Positions 1-8,563 of a stretch of 43,933 nt of DNA are shown here, piece by piece; position 1 is the stretch's first letter; each line of letters opens with the position of its first letter. The stretch is from NCBI GenBank assembly GCA_028278145.1, contig JANQEV010000079.1, positions 1 through 43,933 on the forward strand. The letters are read 5' to 3'. The position numbers and the translations under genes were made by a program. The notes below the pieces were generated by a model. It was not told the origin of the DNA. It made no database searches and saw only the letters and a program-made list of their open reading frames with translations. The stretch is from Chromatiales bacterium (GTDB lineage Bacteria > Pseudomonadota > Gammaproteobacteria > Chromatiales > Chromatiaceae).

Positions 1-1128
1 AGTACGAGTCTCAATAAACACTACCGCCATGGGCTTGCCCACATTATCCAGGGTCACATTCCGCATGCGGCGGCCACCAGCACCGTCCAGCTGCACCACA
101 ACTGCAGGCGAGCCTGAGTTCTGATCAAAACCGGATCTGGCATCGGAAATCTGGTTACCGGTAACGATCACCCGCTTCTTGAGCAGGATGGGCTGTCCAT
201 CCCGGGTCTTGTAGAGTTTGGAGCCTACGGGGATCTTACCGGCCAGGGCATCCTGCAGATTACCCTCCGTATCCTCCAGGCGATATTCCAGAGTAGCAGT
301 GGCGCCCAGGATATTCTTCAGCTTACTGGGGTCCTGCGCACCTGGTAGCTGAACCACGATCCGGCGTTCACCCTGCTGTTGGATGATGGGCTCCGCCACA
401 CCCAGGGCATTCACTCGATTACGCAGAGTGGTTATGTTCTGTTGCAAGGCAAACTTACGTGCTTCTTTCTGCTCCACCTGATCCATTGCAGCGGTAACAA
501 AGAAGGCACCGGCCTCATCCTGGGTATCCAGTTTGAGAGTCCTGAACTGCCCCCCGATCACATCCAGCGCCTTGTCCCGTACCTCAGCAGCGCGGAATTT
601 TGCCTGCACCACGCCATCCTTCTGGGCAACGGTTATATAACGCAGCTTGTTCTTACGTAACAGGGTGCGGATATCACTCTGATAACGCTCCAGGGCCTGT
701 TTTACCGCAGCATCGATATCCACATCTATCAGAACATGTATACCACCACGCAGATCCAGGCCGAGATACATGGGTTGGGCATCTACCGCATCCAGCCACC
801 AGGGCAAATCCGGCAACAGGGTAAGGGCAGTTATATAGTTAGGCCCCAGGGCAGTTGTCAGAGCCTCCTGGGCCTGCAACTGCGATTCTGAGTCGTTAAA
901 CCTTATTAATAGCTTATCGCCGACTGGCTCTAGCGCCTTTACGCTAATACCTGCCGCCTCCAGGGCGCTCTTGACCTTATCTTCGGTACCAGTGTCCACC
1001 TGGGCACGGCGGGTACCGGAAATCTCGATAGACGGATCCTGGTCAAAGGCATTGGGCAAGGCGAAAAACAGCCCAATCAGGACCACAACCACTACCAGGA
1101 GATTCTTCCAGAGAGGATATCGATTCAT
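1..1128 (-). CDS. secD: Protein translocase subunit SecD (3' end cut by window edge)
   Basis: SecD is the inner-membrane subunit that, with SecF and YajC, uses the proton gradient to help pull secreted proteins through SecYEG. Translating the minus strand from the ATG at 1126-1128 gives 376 open codons to the edge of the window. They begin MNRYPLWKNLLVVVVVLIGL, a single N-terminal membrane segment. About 120 residues in comes the conserved YLGLDLRGGIHVLIDVD stretch, followed by the large periplasmic domain (NRVNALGVAEPIIQQQG, then RIVVQLPGAQDP). The transmembrane half lies outside the window. The gene is downstream of yajC on the same strand, the usual yajC-secD order. Identity is very secure. 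Confidence 0.97.
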   Translation of the reverse strand, partial: MNRYPLWKNLLVVVVVLIGLFFALPNAFDQDPSIEISGTRRAQVDTGTEDKVKSALEAAGISVKALEPVGDKLLIRFNDSESQLQAQEALTTALGPNYITALTLLPDLPWWLDAVDAQPMYLGLDLRGGIHVLIDVDIDAAVKQALERYQSDIRTLLRKNKLRYITVAQKDGVVQAKFRAAEVRDKALDVIGGQFRTLKLDTQDEAGAFFVTAAMDQVEQKEARKFALQQNITTLRNRVNALGVAEPIIQQQGERRIVVQLPGAQDPSKLKNILGATATLEYRLEDTEGNLQDALAGKIPVGSKLYKTRDGQPILLKKRVIVTGNQISDARSGFDQNSGSPAVVVQLDGAGGRRMRNVTLDNVGKPMAVVFIETRT

Positions 1129-1203
1129 CGTTGTTCTTCTGTATCCGGAGTACCGGCTAGGCGCATAAACAACCCCAACCTGAATCCGGAGTTACAAATC
1201 CGG

Positions 1204-1536
1204 TTACAGTTCCTTTAGTGTTCCTTTCGGCATAACTGCTGCCACGGCCTGACGGCGAATCTTCACCTCAACCCCGTCGGCAACCTCAAGCTGGATGAAG
1301 TTATCACCCAGGTTGGTGATCTTACCCATCATGCCACCTTCGGTCTGTACTTCATCGCCCTTGGCCAGGGCATCCACCATCTTCTTCTGTTCTTTTTGGC
1401 GCTTCACCTGGGGACGGATCATGAAAAAATAGAGTATGACGATCAAGCCAATAGGCAGGATCAATCCACCAAGACCACCACTGGGGTCAGCAGCAGGAGC
1501 GGCTTGAGCCATAGCATCAGAAATCAAGAAACTCAT
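1204..1536 (-). CDS. yajC: Sec translocase accessory subunit YajC
   Basis: YajC is a small single-span inner-membrane protein that associates with SecDF. The 110-residue product has a short N-terminal part (MSFLISDAMAQAAPAADPSG), one hydrophobic span around residues 25-43 (GLILPIGLIVILYFFMIRP) and the conserved cytoplasmic block RPQVKRQKEQKKMVDALAKGD near residues 41-61, followed by a small beta domain. Length and motif are typical. It lies 75 nt upstream of secD and probably shares its transcript. Unlike the common queA-tgt-yajC-secD order, the gene upstream here is rmuC, so tgt is not next to yajC. Confidence 0.96.
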   Translation of the reverse strand: MSFLISDAMAQAAPAADPSGGLGGLILPIGLIVILYFFMIRPQVKRQKEQKKMVDALAKGDEVQTEGGMMGKITNLGDNFIQLEVADGVEVKIRRQAVAAVMPKGTLKEL

Positions 1537-1662
1537 AGTTATTTAACCCGGTTCGAAGTTATTAAAGCGGCGTATTATGCCACAGTTGTAGCGGACAAAG
1601 GAAAGGGAAAACTCCCTATAATTGGCGCTAATAGACAAAAAATGGGCCAATAGAGTCAAAAT

Positions 1663-2976
1663 TCAGTCAGTCACCAGGTCACTGCCGCTTGCCAGCTCAT
1701 CGCTAACCTCCGGGAGCTGATCCAGCTCCACCTTTTCAATCTGACCAAAGCGGTTGCTGATCTTGCGCGCCGAGACATTCACCTCATCTACATCCTTCTG
1801 GGCCATGTTGATATGCTTGGAGAGGCGCTCCATACGTTCCTGGAAACGGCCAAAATCCTTGGACAGGGAGTTCAGATGTAGTTGGATAACATGCACCTGT
1901 TCCCTGGTAGCCGCATCCTTGAGTACCGCCCGGGCCGTGGTCAGTATGGCCATCATGGTGGTAGGCGAGACCAGCCATACCCGCTTCTTGTGGGCCTCTT
2001 CCACCAGCTCCGGGAAGTGGCCGTGGATCTCGGCAAATATAGGTTCAGAGGGAATAAACATTACCGCCCCATCCGAGGTCTCATCAGCAATGATATATTT
2101 TTCTGCAATATCGTTAATATGCTTGCGGATATCCTGGCGAAACTGGCTGGAGGCACGCTCCCGTTCCACCTCAGGCAGCTCCAGATTGATCATATGGCGA
2201 TAGCTTTCCAGGGGAAATTTAGCATCGATAGCGATATGGCCACTGGGCTCAGGCAGAAACAACATACAATCCGCCCTCACCCCGGTACTCAGGCTATGCT
2301 GCAGAGAAAAGGCGTTTTCCGGCAACAGGCTGCGAATCAATGCGGTAAGTTGTACTTCACCGAAGGCACCACGGGAACGCTTGTCTGCCAACACCTCCTG
2401 CAGGCTCACCACGTTGGTTGAAAGTTCAGTGATACGTTTCTGCGCCTCATCAATGCGAGACAGGTGCTCAAGCACCCGCGAGAAGGTCTCGGTAGTGCGC
2501 TTGAATCCTTCATCCAGGCGTTTCTCCACCTGGCCACTGATATCCTTCAGGCGCTGGTCGGTGGAATCGGTGAGCCGGTCGAAGCGCTTGCCCAGCTCTT
2601 CCCGGTTTTGTTGCAGGGCGGTGGAGATCTGCCGATTGATCCCTTCGAAGCCGTGACCAAGGGAGTCTGCCGTTCCCGCCTGCATCTCACCAAACCGCTT
2701 CTCCAGCAACTGGTGTATACGGGATAGATACAGGATCTGATGCCGCTGCTGTTCATGCATATCCTTATGCCCAGAACTACGAGCTTCAGCCAGCTGTTGC
2801 TGCAGCGCCCGCTCCTGCTCACGCAACAACTCCTCCAGACGATGCTGACTCTGATTATTGAACTCTGCCGCACGCAGTACACGTCCCTGCCGCAGCCATA
2901 GCAGTAGTGCCAGCAGTAACAACATGGCCATGCCGACCAGACTGATCAACTCTGAATATGCTGTGATTTCGGCCAT
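1663..2976 (-). CDS. rmuC: DNA recombination protein RmuC
   Basis: RmuC-family proteins limit inversions at short inverted repeats; their C-terminal domain is nuclease-like. The 437-residue product has an N-terminal membrane anchor (about residues 10-28, rich in Leu/Met), a long Gln/Glu/Arg-rich coiled coil to about residue 190, then the conserved core containing RGAFGEVQL, IDAKFPLESY and the block around VWLVSPTTMMAILTT. Length is normal for the family. The start ATG at 2974-2976 is preceded by a purine-rich GAGAGAGACGAG. The gene points the same way as yajC-secD, with a 126-nt gap, and may be independently transcribed. It is divergent from mtaB. Confidence 0.93.
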   Translation of the reverse strand: MAEITAYSELISLVGMAMLLLLALLLWLRQGRVLRAAEFNNQSQHRLEELLREQERALQQQLAEARSSGHKDMHEQQRHQILYLSRIHQLLEKRFGEMQAGTADSLGHGFEGINRQISTALQQNREELGKRFDRLTDSTDQRLKDISGQVEKRLDEGFKRTTETFSRVLEHLSRIDEAQKRITELSTNVVSLQEVLADKRSRGAFGEVQLTALIRSLLPENAFSLQHSLSTGVRADCMLFLPEPSGHIAIDAKFPLESYRHMINLELPEVERERASSQFRQDIRKHINDIAEKYIIADETSDGAVMFIPSEPIFAEIHGHFPELVEEAHKKRVWLVSPTTMMAILTTARAVLKDAATREQVHVIQLHLNSLSKDFGRFQERMERLSKHINMAQKDVDEVNVSARKISNRFGQIEKVELDQLPEVSDELASGSDLVTD

Positions 2977-3191
2977 CTCGTCTCTCTCCGCATCAGCAAA
3001 TATACCTGATCACCCAACAGATCAGTTTGAAAATAATCCTGGCCAGGCATGGCCTTTTCTCATTGATAACAGGTACAATTCTGTCTGAACCAGGCAAATC
3101 CTGACCCTGGGATACGATGTTAATCTAACTCACCAGATTCTCCATTTGTTCTATATCTTATCCGCACTGCTGACACACTACAAATTTATCC

Positions 3192-4484
3192 ATGCACATC
3201 TACATGAAAACTCTTGGCTGCCGCCTGAATGAGGCTGAGTTGGAAACCTGGTCACGGGAGTTTCAGGAACATGGGCACCAGCTTACCCAGGTATTGGAAC
3301 AGGCCGACATGGTGGTGGTTAACAGCTGTGCAGTTACCGCTGAGGCAGTGCGAAAATCCCGCAAGGCCATGCACCGGGCACACAACCGCAACCCTGAGGC
3401 AAAGCTGGTGGTCACCGGTTGTTATGCATCCCTGGACCCAACATCCGCTGCCCACGATATGGGTGTGGATCTGGTGATCGGTAACCAGGACAAGGAGCGC
3501 CTGGTGGAGATAGTAAGTAGAGAGCTGGAGCTTAAGAGCATGCCGCAACTGGCCACGGAACCCGGGGTAAACTCCCTGCTGGCCCGCGGCAGACAACGGG
3601 CATTTGTAAAGGTGCAGGATGGCTGCCGCTATAACTGCACCTTCTGTATCGTAACTGTGGCCCGGGGTGAAGAGAGAAGCCGCCCGATCACCGAGGTGGT
3701 TGACGAGATAAATCAACTCCATGACGAAGGCATCCAGGAGGCAGTATTGACCGGCGTCCACATAGGTGGCTACGGAAATGACCTTGGCAGCACTCTAACT
3801 GAATTGATCCAAACACTTCTGGAACAGACCAGTATCCCCAGACTACGCATCGGTGCTATAGAGCCATGGGACCTGCCCGAGGAGTTCTGGAACCTGTTTG
3901 ATAATCCACGCTTCATGCCCCACCTGCACCTGCCACTGCAAAGTGGATCTGACAGCATCCTGCGCCGCATGGCACGGCGCTGCAAACGTGATGAGTATGC
4001 TCAGCTAGTTGCCAACGCCAGGGCCAGGGTCCCCAATTTCAATATCACTACCGATATCATAGTCGGCTTCCCTGGGGAAGGCGAACAGGAGTGGCAGGAA
4101 TCTATAGAGTTCATCCGGCAGACCGGTTTTGGCCACCTGCACATATTCACCTTCTCACCGCGCACAGGCACCATGGCTGCAGAGATGCCAGGCCGGGTAG
4201 ACCGTGACACCATGCGACGTCGCAGTCAGGAGCTACACGAACTCGGCATGCAGATGAAGCGTGATACCCTGCAGCAGAACCTGGGACATAGTTATGAGGT
4301 CCTGATAGAGGGCAAGGAGGAGTGTAGCGACCATGGCGGTCCGGTAGGGGTGGGATACACACCAAATTTCCTGCGGGTTAAGGTACCATACGCGGCAGGA
4401 GAGGTTCTGGATAACCGGATAGTCACGGTCAGATTGGATGCAATCGGCAACGACGGAACTACCCTTTCAGGTAAAATATTATAA
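3192..4484 (+). CDS. mtaB: tRNA t6A37 methylthiotransferase MtaB
   Basis: MtaB is a radical-SAM enzyme that adds a methylthio group to C2 of t6A37 in tRNA, giving ms2t6A. The 430-residue product has the three N-terminal cluster cysteines (C10 in TLGCRLNEAE, C46 in NSCAVT, C77 in TGCYA) of the methylthiotransferase domain. The radical-SAM motif is C145-x3-C149-x2-C152 in DGCRYNCTFC, and a TRAM-like tail follows. The N-terminal KTLGCRLNEAE is the MtaB/YqeV form rather than MiaB or RimO. No strong ribosome site precedes the ATG; a second in-frame ATG lies 12 nt downstream. The PAP2 gene follows after 10 nt, so they are probably co-transcribed. MtaB is not universal in gammaproteobacteria. Confidence 0.93.
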   Translation: MHIYMKTLGCRLNEAELETWSREFQEHGHQLTQVLEQADMVVVNSCAVTAEAVRKSRKAMHRAHNRNPEAKLVVTGCYASLDPTSAAHDMGVDLVIGNQDKERLVEIVSRELELKSMPQLATEPGVNSLLARGRQRAFVKVQDGCRYNCTFCIVTVARGEERSRPITEVVDEINQLHDEGIQEAVLTGVHIGGYGNDLGSTLTELIQTLLEQTSIPRLRIGAIEPWDLPEEFWNLFDNPRFMPHLHLPLQSGSDSILRRMARRCKRDEYAQLVANARARVPNFNITTDIIVGFPGEGEQEWQESIEFIRQTGFGHLHIFTFSPRTGTMAAEMPGRVDRDTMRRRSQELHELGMQMKRDTLQQNLGHSYEVLIEGKEECSDHGGPVGVGYTPNFLRVKVPYAAGEVLDNRIVTVRLDAIGNDGTTLSGKIL

Positions 4485-4494
4485 GGAGTAGCAG

Positions 4495-5223
4495 GTGGCA
4501 CCCACCTCTGACACACATAGCCTCTGGCGGCCACAGATACTTATCTTCTCCAATCTTTTTGCCATCATCCTGTTTGCCAGCTGGCTGTTGGAGCCAACCC
4601 GTTCCCTCTGGCTGGAGCTGGATGTATGGTGCTTCTGGGTTATGAATAACTCCCTGGCTGAAGGGAAGGCCTGGCAGTGGCTATGGGCCATAACCAATAA
4701 CCGCGCCTTCGACCTGGTGCCGGCAATGTGCATGCTACTTATCTATGGCCACTGCAGTCTGCGTCATGACCGGAAGAATTTGAACCGTTATATCGCCATT
4801 GGGATCCTGCTGATACTTACGGTAGTGGTGGCATCGCAGTTTGGTAAGGCCATCCCCGTAAAACGTCCCAGTGCCACCTTCGCCTTCCCGGAAGCCCTAC
4901 GCATCTCCCAGCTGGTACCAGAGATCATAACCAAGGACACAGCCAGCGACAGCTTTCCGGGCGACCATGGTCTGATCCTGCTACTATATGCTGGGTTTGT
5001 GGCCTTTTTCATGCCACGCATATATGGGGTCCTGGCAGCCCTGATGGTGATCCCATTCACCCTGCCACGCCTGATGAGTGGGGCGCACTGGTTGACTGAT
5101 GAGATCGTAGGCGCTGTAGCGGTGGCAATGATAACCCTGAGCTGGATCATGGCTACCCCCGTGCACAGCATTGCAGTAAATCTGTTTGAAAGCTGGATCT
5201 CGAGGCTGAGAAATAGTCAATAA
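4495..5223 (+). CDS. PAP2-family membrane phosphatase
   Basis: PAP2 enzymes remove phosphate from lipid (pyro)phosphates at the membrane, for example undecaprenyl pyrophosphate, phosphatidylglycerol phosphate or lipid A. The 242-residue product has five or six hydrophobic spans. It carries the three motifs in order: KAIPVKRP (a K-x5-RP form), SFPGDHG in place of the usual PSGH, and RLMSGAHWLTD (R-x5-H-x3-D). The start is a GTG at 4495 with AAGGAG at 4483-4488, which overlaps the mtaB stop codon; this tight spacing supports translational coupling. The exact substrate cannot be read from sequence. The GDH form of motif 2 is a small departure from the consensus. Confidence 0.85.
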   Translation: MAPTSDTHSLWRPQILIFSNLFAIILFASWLLEPTRSLWLELDVWCFWVMNNSLAEGKAWQWLWAITNNRAFDLVPAMCMLLIYGHCSLRHDRKNLNRYIAIGILLILTVVVASQFGKAIPVKRPSATFAFPEALRISQLVPEIITKDTASDSFPGDHGLILLLYAGFVAFFMPRIYGVLAALMVIPFTLPRLMSGAHWLTDEIVGAVAVAMITLSWIMATPVHSIAVNLFESWISRLRNSQ

Positions 5224-5248
5224 TTTATGTCCTCCCAGAAACAAAAAA

Positions 5249-5337
5249 TTAACCACGAAGAGCGCAAAGGGCACGAAAGTTAGTATATTTATTAACAATC
5301 CGTTTTCTTTGTAACCTTGGCGACCTTTGCGGTTTAA
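5249..5337. repeat. Small intergenic element with imperfect terminal inverted repeats
   Basis: The left end TTAACCACGAAG (5249-5260) and right end CTTTGCGGTTTAA (5325-5337) are imperfect reverse complements. Between them lie GCGCAAAGGGCACGAAAG and CTTTGTAACCTTGGCGACC, which extend the partial symmetry. The AACCACGAAG/CTTTGCGGTT family resembles small dispersed repeats seen between genes in environmental bacteria. Only this one copy is visible, so its dispersal in the genome is not shown. It separates the PAP2 gene from tatD. Confidence 0.5.
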
Positions 5338-5372
5338 CCCATTGTTTCTGTACAAACTATAACCATAGCATC

Positions 5373-6137
5373 ATGCTGATCGACAGCCACTGCCATTTTG
5401 ACGATCGTAGATTCGACCAGGACCGCTCGGATGCCTGGCAACGTGCTCATGAAGCAGGCGTAGTGGCCCAGGTTATCCCAGCTGTTACTGCAGCCGATTG
5501 GGAAAGAGTCAAACAGACCTGCAGCAGCTATAGCGGACTCTATCCAGCCTATGGCCTGCACCCCATGTTCTGGAACGAGCATAGTGACAGTGATCTACAG
5601 AGACTGCGCAGCTGGATCGAGCGGGAAAATCCGGTAGCTGTTGGTGAATGCGGCCTGGATTTCTATATAGATAATCCCAACAAGAAGCGGCAGCTTGAAT
5701 TGTTTGAAGCGCAATTGGATATCGCCACAGAGTACAATCTACCATTGATCATACATGCCAGACATGCGGTGGAAGAGGTAATTAACCGCCTGCGTCGCTA
5801 CCAAGGACTCACTGGCGTACTGCATAGCTATTCCGGCAGCCTGCGGCAGGCAGAGCGCCTTATAGATATGGGTTTCCTGCTAAGCTTTGGTGGCCCTCTT
5901 ACCTATCCTAATGCCACGCGCCTGCAACGTCTGGTAGCACAACTGCCGCTGGAATCTATCATGCTGGAGAGTGATTCCCCGGACCAACCGGACAGTCAGC
6001 ACCGTAATCAACGCAATGAACCTTGTTACCTGCCGCTGATTCTGCAGCGGATGGACGAAATCAGAGATGAAACCATAGAAACCATCGCTGCACACACCAC
6101 AGAAAATGCTATCAATCTATTTGGAATATCAGTATGA
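5373..6137 (+). CDS. TatD-family metal-dependent hydrolase
   Basis: TatD-family enzymes are cytoplasmic metal-dependent TIM-barrel hydrolases, several of which act as 3'-5' DNA exonucleases. The 254-residue product has the expected metal ligands: H6 and H8 in MLIDSHCHFD, E92 in VGECGLDFY, H128 in LPLIIHAR, H151 in GVLHSYSGS and D201 in LESDSPDQ. Length is standard. Whether it is TatD, YcfH or YjjV cannot be decided safely; the C-terminal IRDETIETIAAHTTENAINLF is common to all. Its stop overlaps the tcdA start by 4 nt (ATGA), so the two are translationally coupled. Confidence 0.93.
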   Translation: MLIDSHCHFDDRRFDQDRSDAWQRAHEAGVVAQVIPAVTAADWERVKQTCSSYSGLYPAYGLHPMFWNEHSDSDLQRLRSWIERENPVAVGECGLDFYIDNPNKKRQLELFEAQLDIATEYNLPLIIHARHAVEEVINRLRRYQGLTGVLHSYSGSLRQAERLIDMGFLLSFGGPLTYPNATRLQRLVAQLPLESIMLESDSPDQPDSQHRNQRNEPCYLPLILQRMDEIRDETIETIAAHTTENAINLFGISV

Positions 6138-6868
6138 GTCTTGATCAAGAGAGGACAGAGATCCTCATCGGCCAGTCTGGGATTGCACAACTGGCGAACA
6201 AACATGTAATGGTGGTTGGCCTAGGTGGAGTCGGTGGCTATGCCGCCGAGGCCATTGCCCGCGCCGGTATAGGCAAGATAACCATAGTGGATTATGACCG
6301 GGTAGCTCCCAGCAACTGTAACCGGCAGCTACCTGCTCTACAGTCCACTATTGGACAACCCAAATCCGAGGTAATGGGCCAAAGACTGCTAGATATCAAT
6401 CCAGACCTACAGTTGGAAATCCTGGACACCTTTCTCAACCCTGACAACACCCCTGAAATTCTGCAGGATAGATCTATAGATTATCTCCTGGACTGCATCG
6501 ACAGCATTGCCTGCAAGGCAACGCTGGTTGCTGCATGCCAGGATAAGGGGATCCCTGTGGTATCGGCCATGGGTGCCGGTGGGCGGTTGGATGTTACCAG
6601 GGTAAGGGTTGCCACCCTGGAAGATACTATGATTTGCCCCCTGGCGCGTGCCATGCGTGGACAAGTGAGAAAGCTTGGAGGGTCTCTGGATTACCCGGTA
6701 GTGTTCTCGGATGAGGTACCAGTGAAGGGACTACCCCATCAACCTATTGATGATGACAATGCTGGCCGGCCACGAGCGGTGAATGGGACCATCTCATATC
6801 TACCAGGACTGTTCGGATTGATGCAGGCAGGCCTGGTAATACGGGAATTGATTGAGTCCGGCAGCTAG
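6134..6868 (+). CDS. tcdA: tRNA t6A dehydratase (cyclase) TcdA/CsdL
   Basis: TcdA is an E1-like ATP-dependent enzyme that dehydrates t6A37 of tRNA to the cyclic form ct6A. The 244-residue product has a Rossmann nucleotide loop VVGLGGVGGYAAEAIARAG (about residues 27-45), DYDRVAPSNCNRQ for ATP/Mg binding, the conserved LLDCIDSI and the MGAGGRLDVTRVRV segment characteristic of this branch rather than MoeB or ThiF. It overlaps tatD by 4 nt. MtaB, which modifies the same nucleoside, is encoded 1.6 kb upstream on the same strand. E. coli TcdA works with the CsdA/CsdE sulfur-transfer proteins, which are not in this window. Confidence 0.93.
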   Translation: MSLDQERTEILIGQSGIAQLANKHVMVVGLGGVGGYAAEAIARAGIGKITIVDYDRVAPSNCNRQLPALQSTIGQPKSEVMGQRLLDINPDLQLEILDTFLNPDNTPEILQDRSIDYLLDCIDSIACKATLVAACQDKGIPVVSAMGAGGRLDVTRVRVATLEDTMICPLARAMRGQVRKLGGSLDYPVVFSDEVPVKGLPHQPIDDDNAGRPRAVNGTISYLPGLFGLMQAGLVIRELIESGS

Positions 6869-6951
6869 GAGTTTTTCGCCGCATCTGCATCCAGGTCAGA
6901 CCATATACCTCCTATGCTAGACTTCTAATAAATTAAAATGAAGGGTTCATC

Positions 6952-7716
6952 ATGAGTCTCGACCCTGGTGGCAACGCAAACAGATCTGGCAACAGACTTA
7001 GCCGCCTGCAGTGGGTCCAGTTCCTGTTTCTCCTATTGTTTCACACCTCACTATTTGCACTGACTCCAGATGCGCCAACAGAGAAAAACCATGCCAAGGT
7101 CAAACCCAGCGGAACCTTTACCTGGGCGGATGGCAGACGTGCAAGTTTCATTGCAGCTCCTGTAATAACATCAAGCGATTTACAGCGCATGGAATCCAGG
7201 ACCATTAGTTTTGGCAAGGTCCTGAAATGGCACGATGGAACCATCTGCAACCACTGGCAACTCATCCCCAACCACCTCTACCGTGCCTTCCTGGAAGACC
7301 CACTACTCAGCGATACCCAGCTTCAAAGCCGGGAAAAGGGATGGAGCAATCGACTACTTAATCAAGGCTACGAAGTTATATGTGAAGGTGTAAGTATCGG
7401 CAGCCTGACGGACATCGATGGGCGTACCCTGGTGGTACCCATGTTTAACTCTGCACTCAACGGCCTGTTTGAAAAACCGCTTGATCGCAGAGTCATGCTG
7501 GAAATGGCCCGCACTCTGAAACAACATCAATTTACTTCCACCACGCCGCACCTACTCTCACATGAGCATTTTCGCGACGCCATATCATCTTATGCGACTC
7601 ACATGGGTGGGTTTAACCTGAAGTTTTATCGCTCCCCTGTTACTTGGAGCATACTGAATGAGTTAATTCACAGCCCGGGAATGAGAAGACAGCTGGGGCT
7701 GGACACTCCTGACTGA
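6952..7716 (+). CDS. Exported protein of unknown function
   Basis: I do not recognise this 254-residue protein. After a polar N-terminus it has one hydrophobic segment (VQFLFLLLFHTSLFALTP, about residues 22-39) that looks like a signal peptide or anchor. The rest is soluble, with several Trp and His residues and two cysteines (in TICNHW and EVICEGV). No known catalytic motif is visible. Codon use matches the neighbours and the ATG follows an AATGAAGGGTTCATC leader with a modest ribosome site, so the gene is probably real. It begins 83 nt after tcdA and may be transcribed separately. Confidence 0.65.
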   Translation: MSLDPGGNANRSGNRLSRLQWVQFLFLLLFHTSLFALTPDAPTEKNHAKVKPSGTFTWADGRRASFIAAPVITSSDLQRMESRTISFGKVLKWHDGTICNHWQLIPNHLYRAFLEDPLLSDTQLQSREKGWSNRLLNQGYEVICEGVSIGSLTDIDGRTLVVPMFNSALNGLFEKPLDRRVMLEMARTLKQHQFTSTTPHLLSHEHFRDAISSYATHMGGFNLKFYRSPVTWSILNELIHSPGMRRQLGLDTPD

Positions 7717-7820
7717 TTGAGTACAGAACGATAGTTCCCAGTATAAAAAAAGGCCGCTGATTAGGCGCTGTATACCAGCCACCAGATTCAACGACCTTTA
7801 CTCATGATCAAGACTAGAAG

Positions 7821-8225
7821 CTAATGATTTACCACGCGTGGCAGTGATTTTGCCTGTTCCACCCAATCCTGCACCTGGGATGCCGTAGGCACCTGTCGCA
7901 CAAGATTCTTCTCATCATTTACCTCTGCCATCTTTGCCTGGAGGTTATCGGCATTTCTCTGGGCAAGTTCCGGGACGGTGTCTACACCCGCACATTCAAG
8001 CAGATCGGCATACTGGGTGCTTACACCTTTGATTCGTGCCAGATCGGCACGATTGACCCAATTGAGGATCAACTTCTCACTGATGCCGGATTTGTCTGCT
8101 ATCTCTTGTCGTCCTTTCTTTTCACAACCTGCCTGTAACAAGCTCTCCAGTGAAGTAATGCCTGATTCAGTCAATTTGGCTGAGTATGCATCACCAATAC
8201 CCTCAATATCGGATAATTTTGACAT
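7821..8225 (-). CDS. DUF4332 helix-hairpin-helix protein
   Basis: The 134-residue product contains two helix-hairpin-helix-like units: LSDIEGIGDAYSAKLTESGI near the N-terminus and LARIKGVSTQYADLLECAG in the middle. Each is followed by the LESLLQAG / VPELAQRNADNL pattern typical of DUF4332. Such domains resemble non-specific DNA-binding or protein-contact modules, but their cellular role is not established. The start ATG at 8223-8225 follows AAGGAGAGAATC, a strong ribosome site. The gene stands alone and is convergent with the exported protein to its left. Confidence 0.85.
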   Translation of the reverse strand: MSKLSDIEGIGDAYSAKLTESGITSLESLLQAGCEKKGRQEIADKSGISEKLILNWVNRADLARIKGVSTQYADLLECAGVDTVPELAQRNADNLQAKMAEVNDEKNLVRQVPTASQVQDWVEQAKSLPRVVNH

Positions 8226-8563
8226 GATTCTCTCCTTAAGATGCTCCGTTCTATGGCGTGGAAAACTGCGTTATCCATTGTTGGTATATCACTCGGATAC
8301 ACGTTTTGTTTTCAAACACAGATATCCTAAGTCTATACAATAAAATAGGAGTTTAAAGGGAGAGTTGATTAATATTAAATATAAATACGACATATCCCAG
8401 ATATGTAAATATACGCCAGAAAATACAGAGTGAATACCCACTAAAAAAAAAGAAGCGAAAGAGCTGCGGGGTAATGTCAAAGAGATTTCTTTAGACAAAT
8501 TATTGACGACATTCATCCAATTCAACCACATGACAACCAAGCCTCAGATATCTACGGATGCTG
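8226..8563. other. 338-nt AT-rich intergenic region
   Basis: This stretch is upstream of the DUF4332 gene and downstream of the next minus-strand gene. It is clearly AT-rich, with an A9 run near 8442-8450 and long AT tracts from 8338 to 8400. A minus-strand open frame at 8289-8540 has no ribosome site and an unconvincing composition. I see no tRNA, repeat or strong terminator. It probably holds the DUF4332 promoter. Confidence 0.5.

Noticed and set aside
1882..2421. Long open frame antisense to rmuC (179 codons)
   Set aside because: RmuC on the other strand carries clear family motifs; this frame has none.
7747..7802. Possible terminator: AAAGGCCG near 7746 and CGACCTTT near 7793
   Set aside because: The arms match imperfectly, are about 40 nt apart and have no proper U-run, so I do not call it.
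8289..8540. Open frame in the AT-rich gap (minus, 83 codons)
   Set aside because: No ribosome site, odd hydrophobic composition and AT-rich DNA suggest a chance frame.
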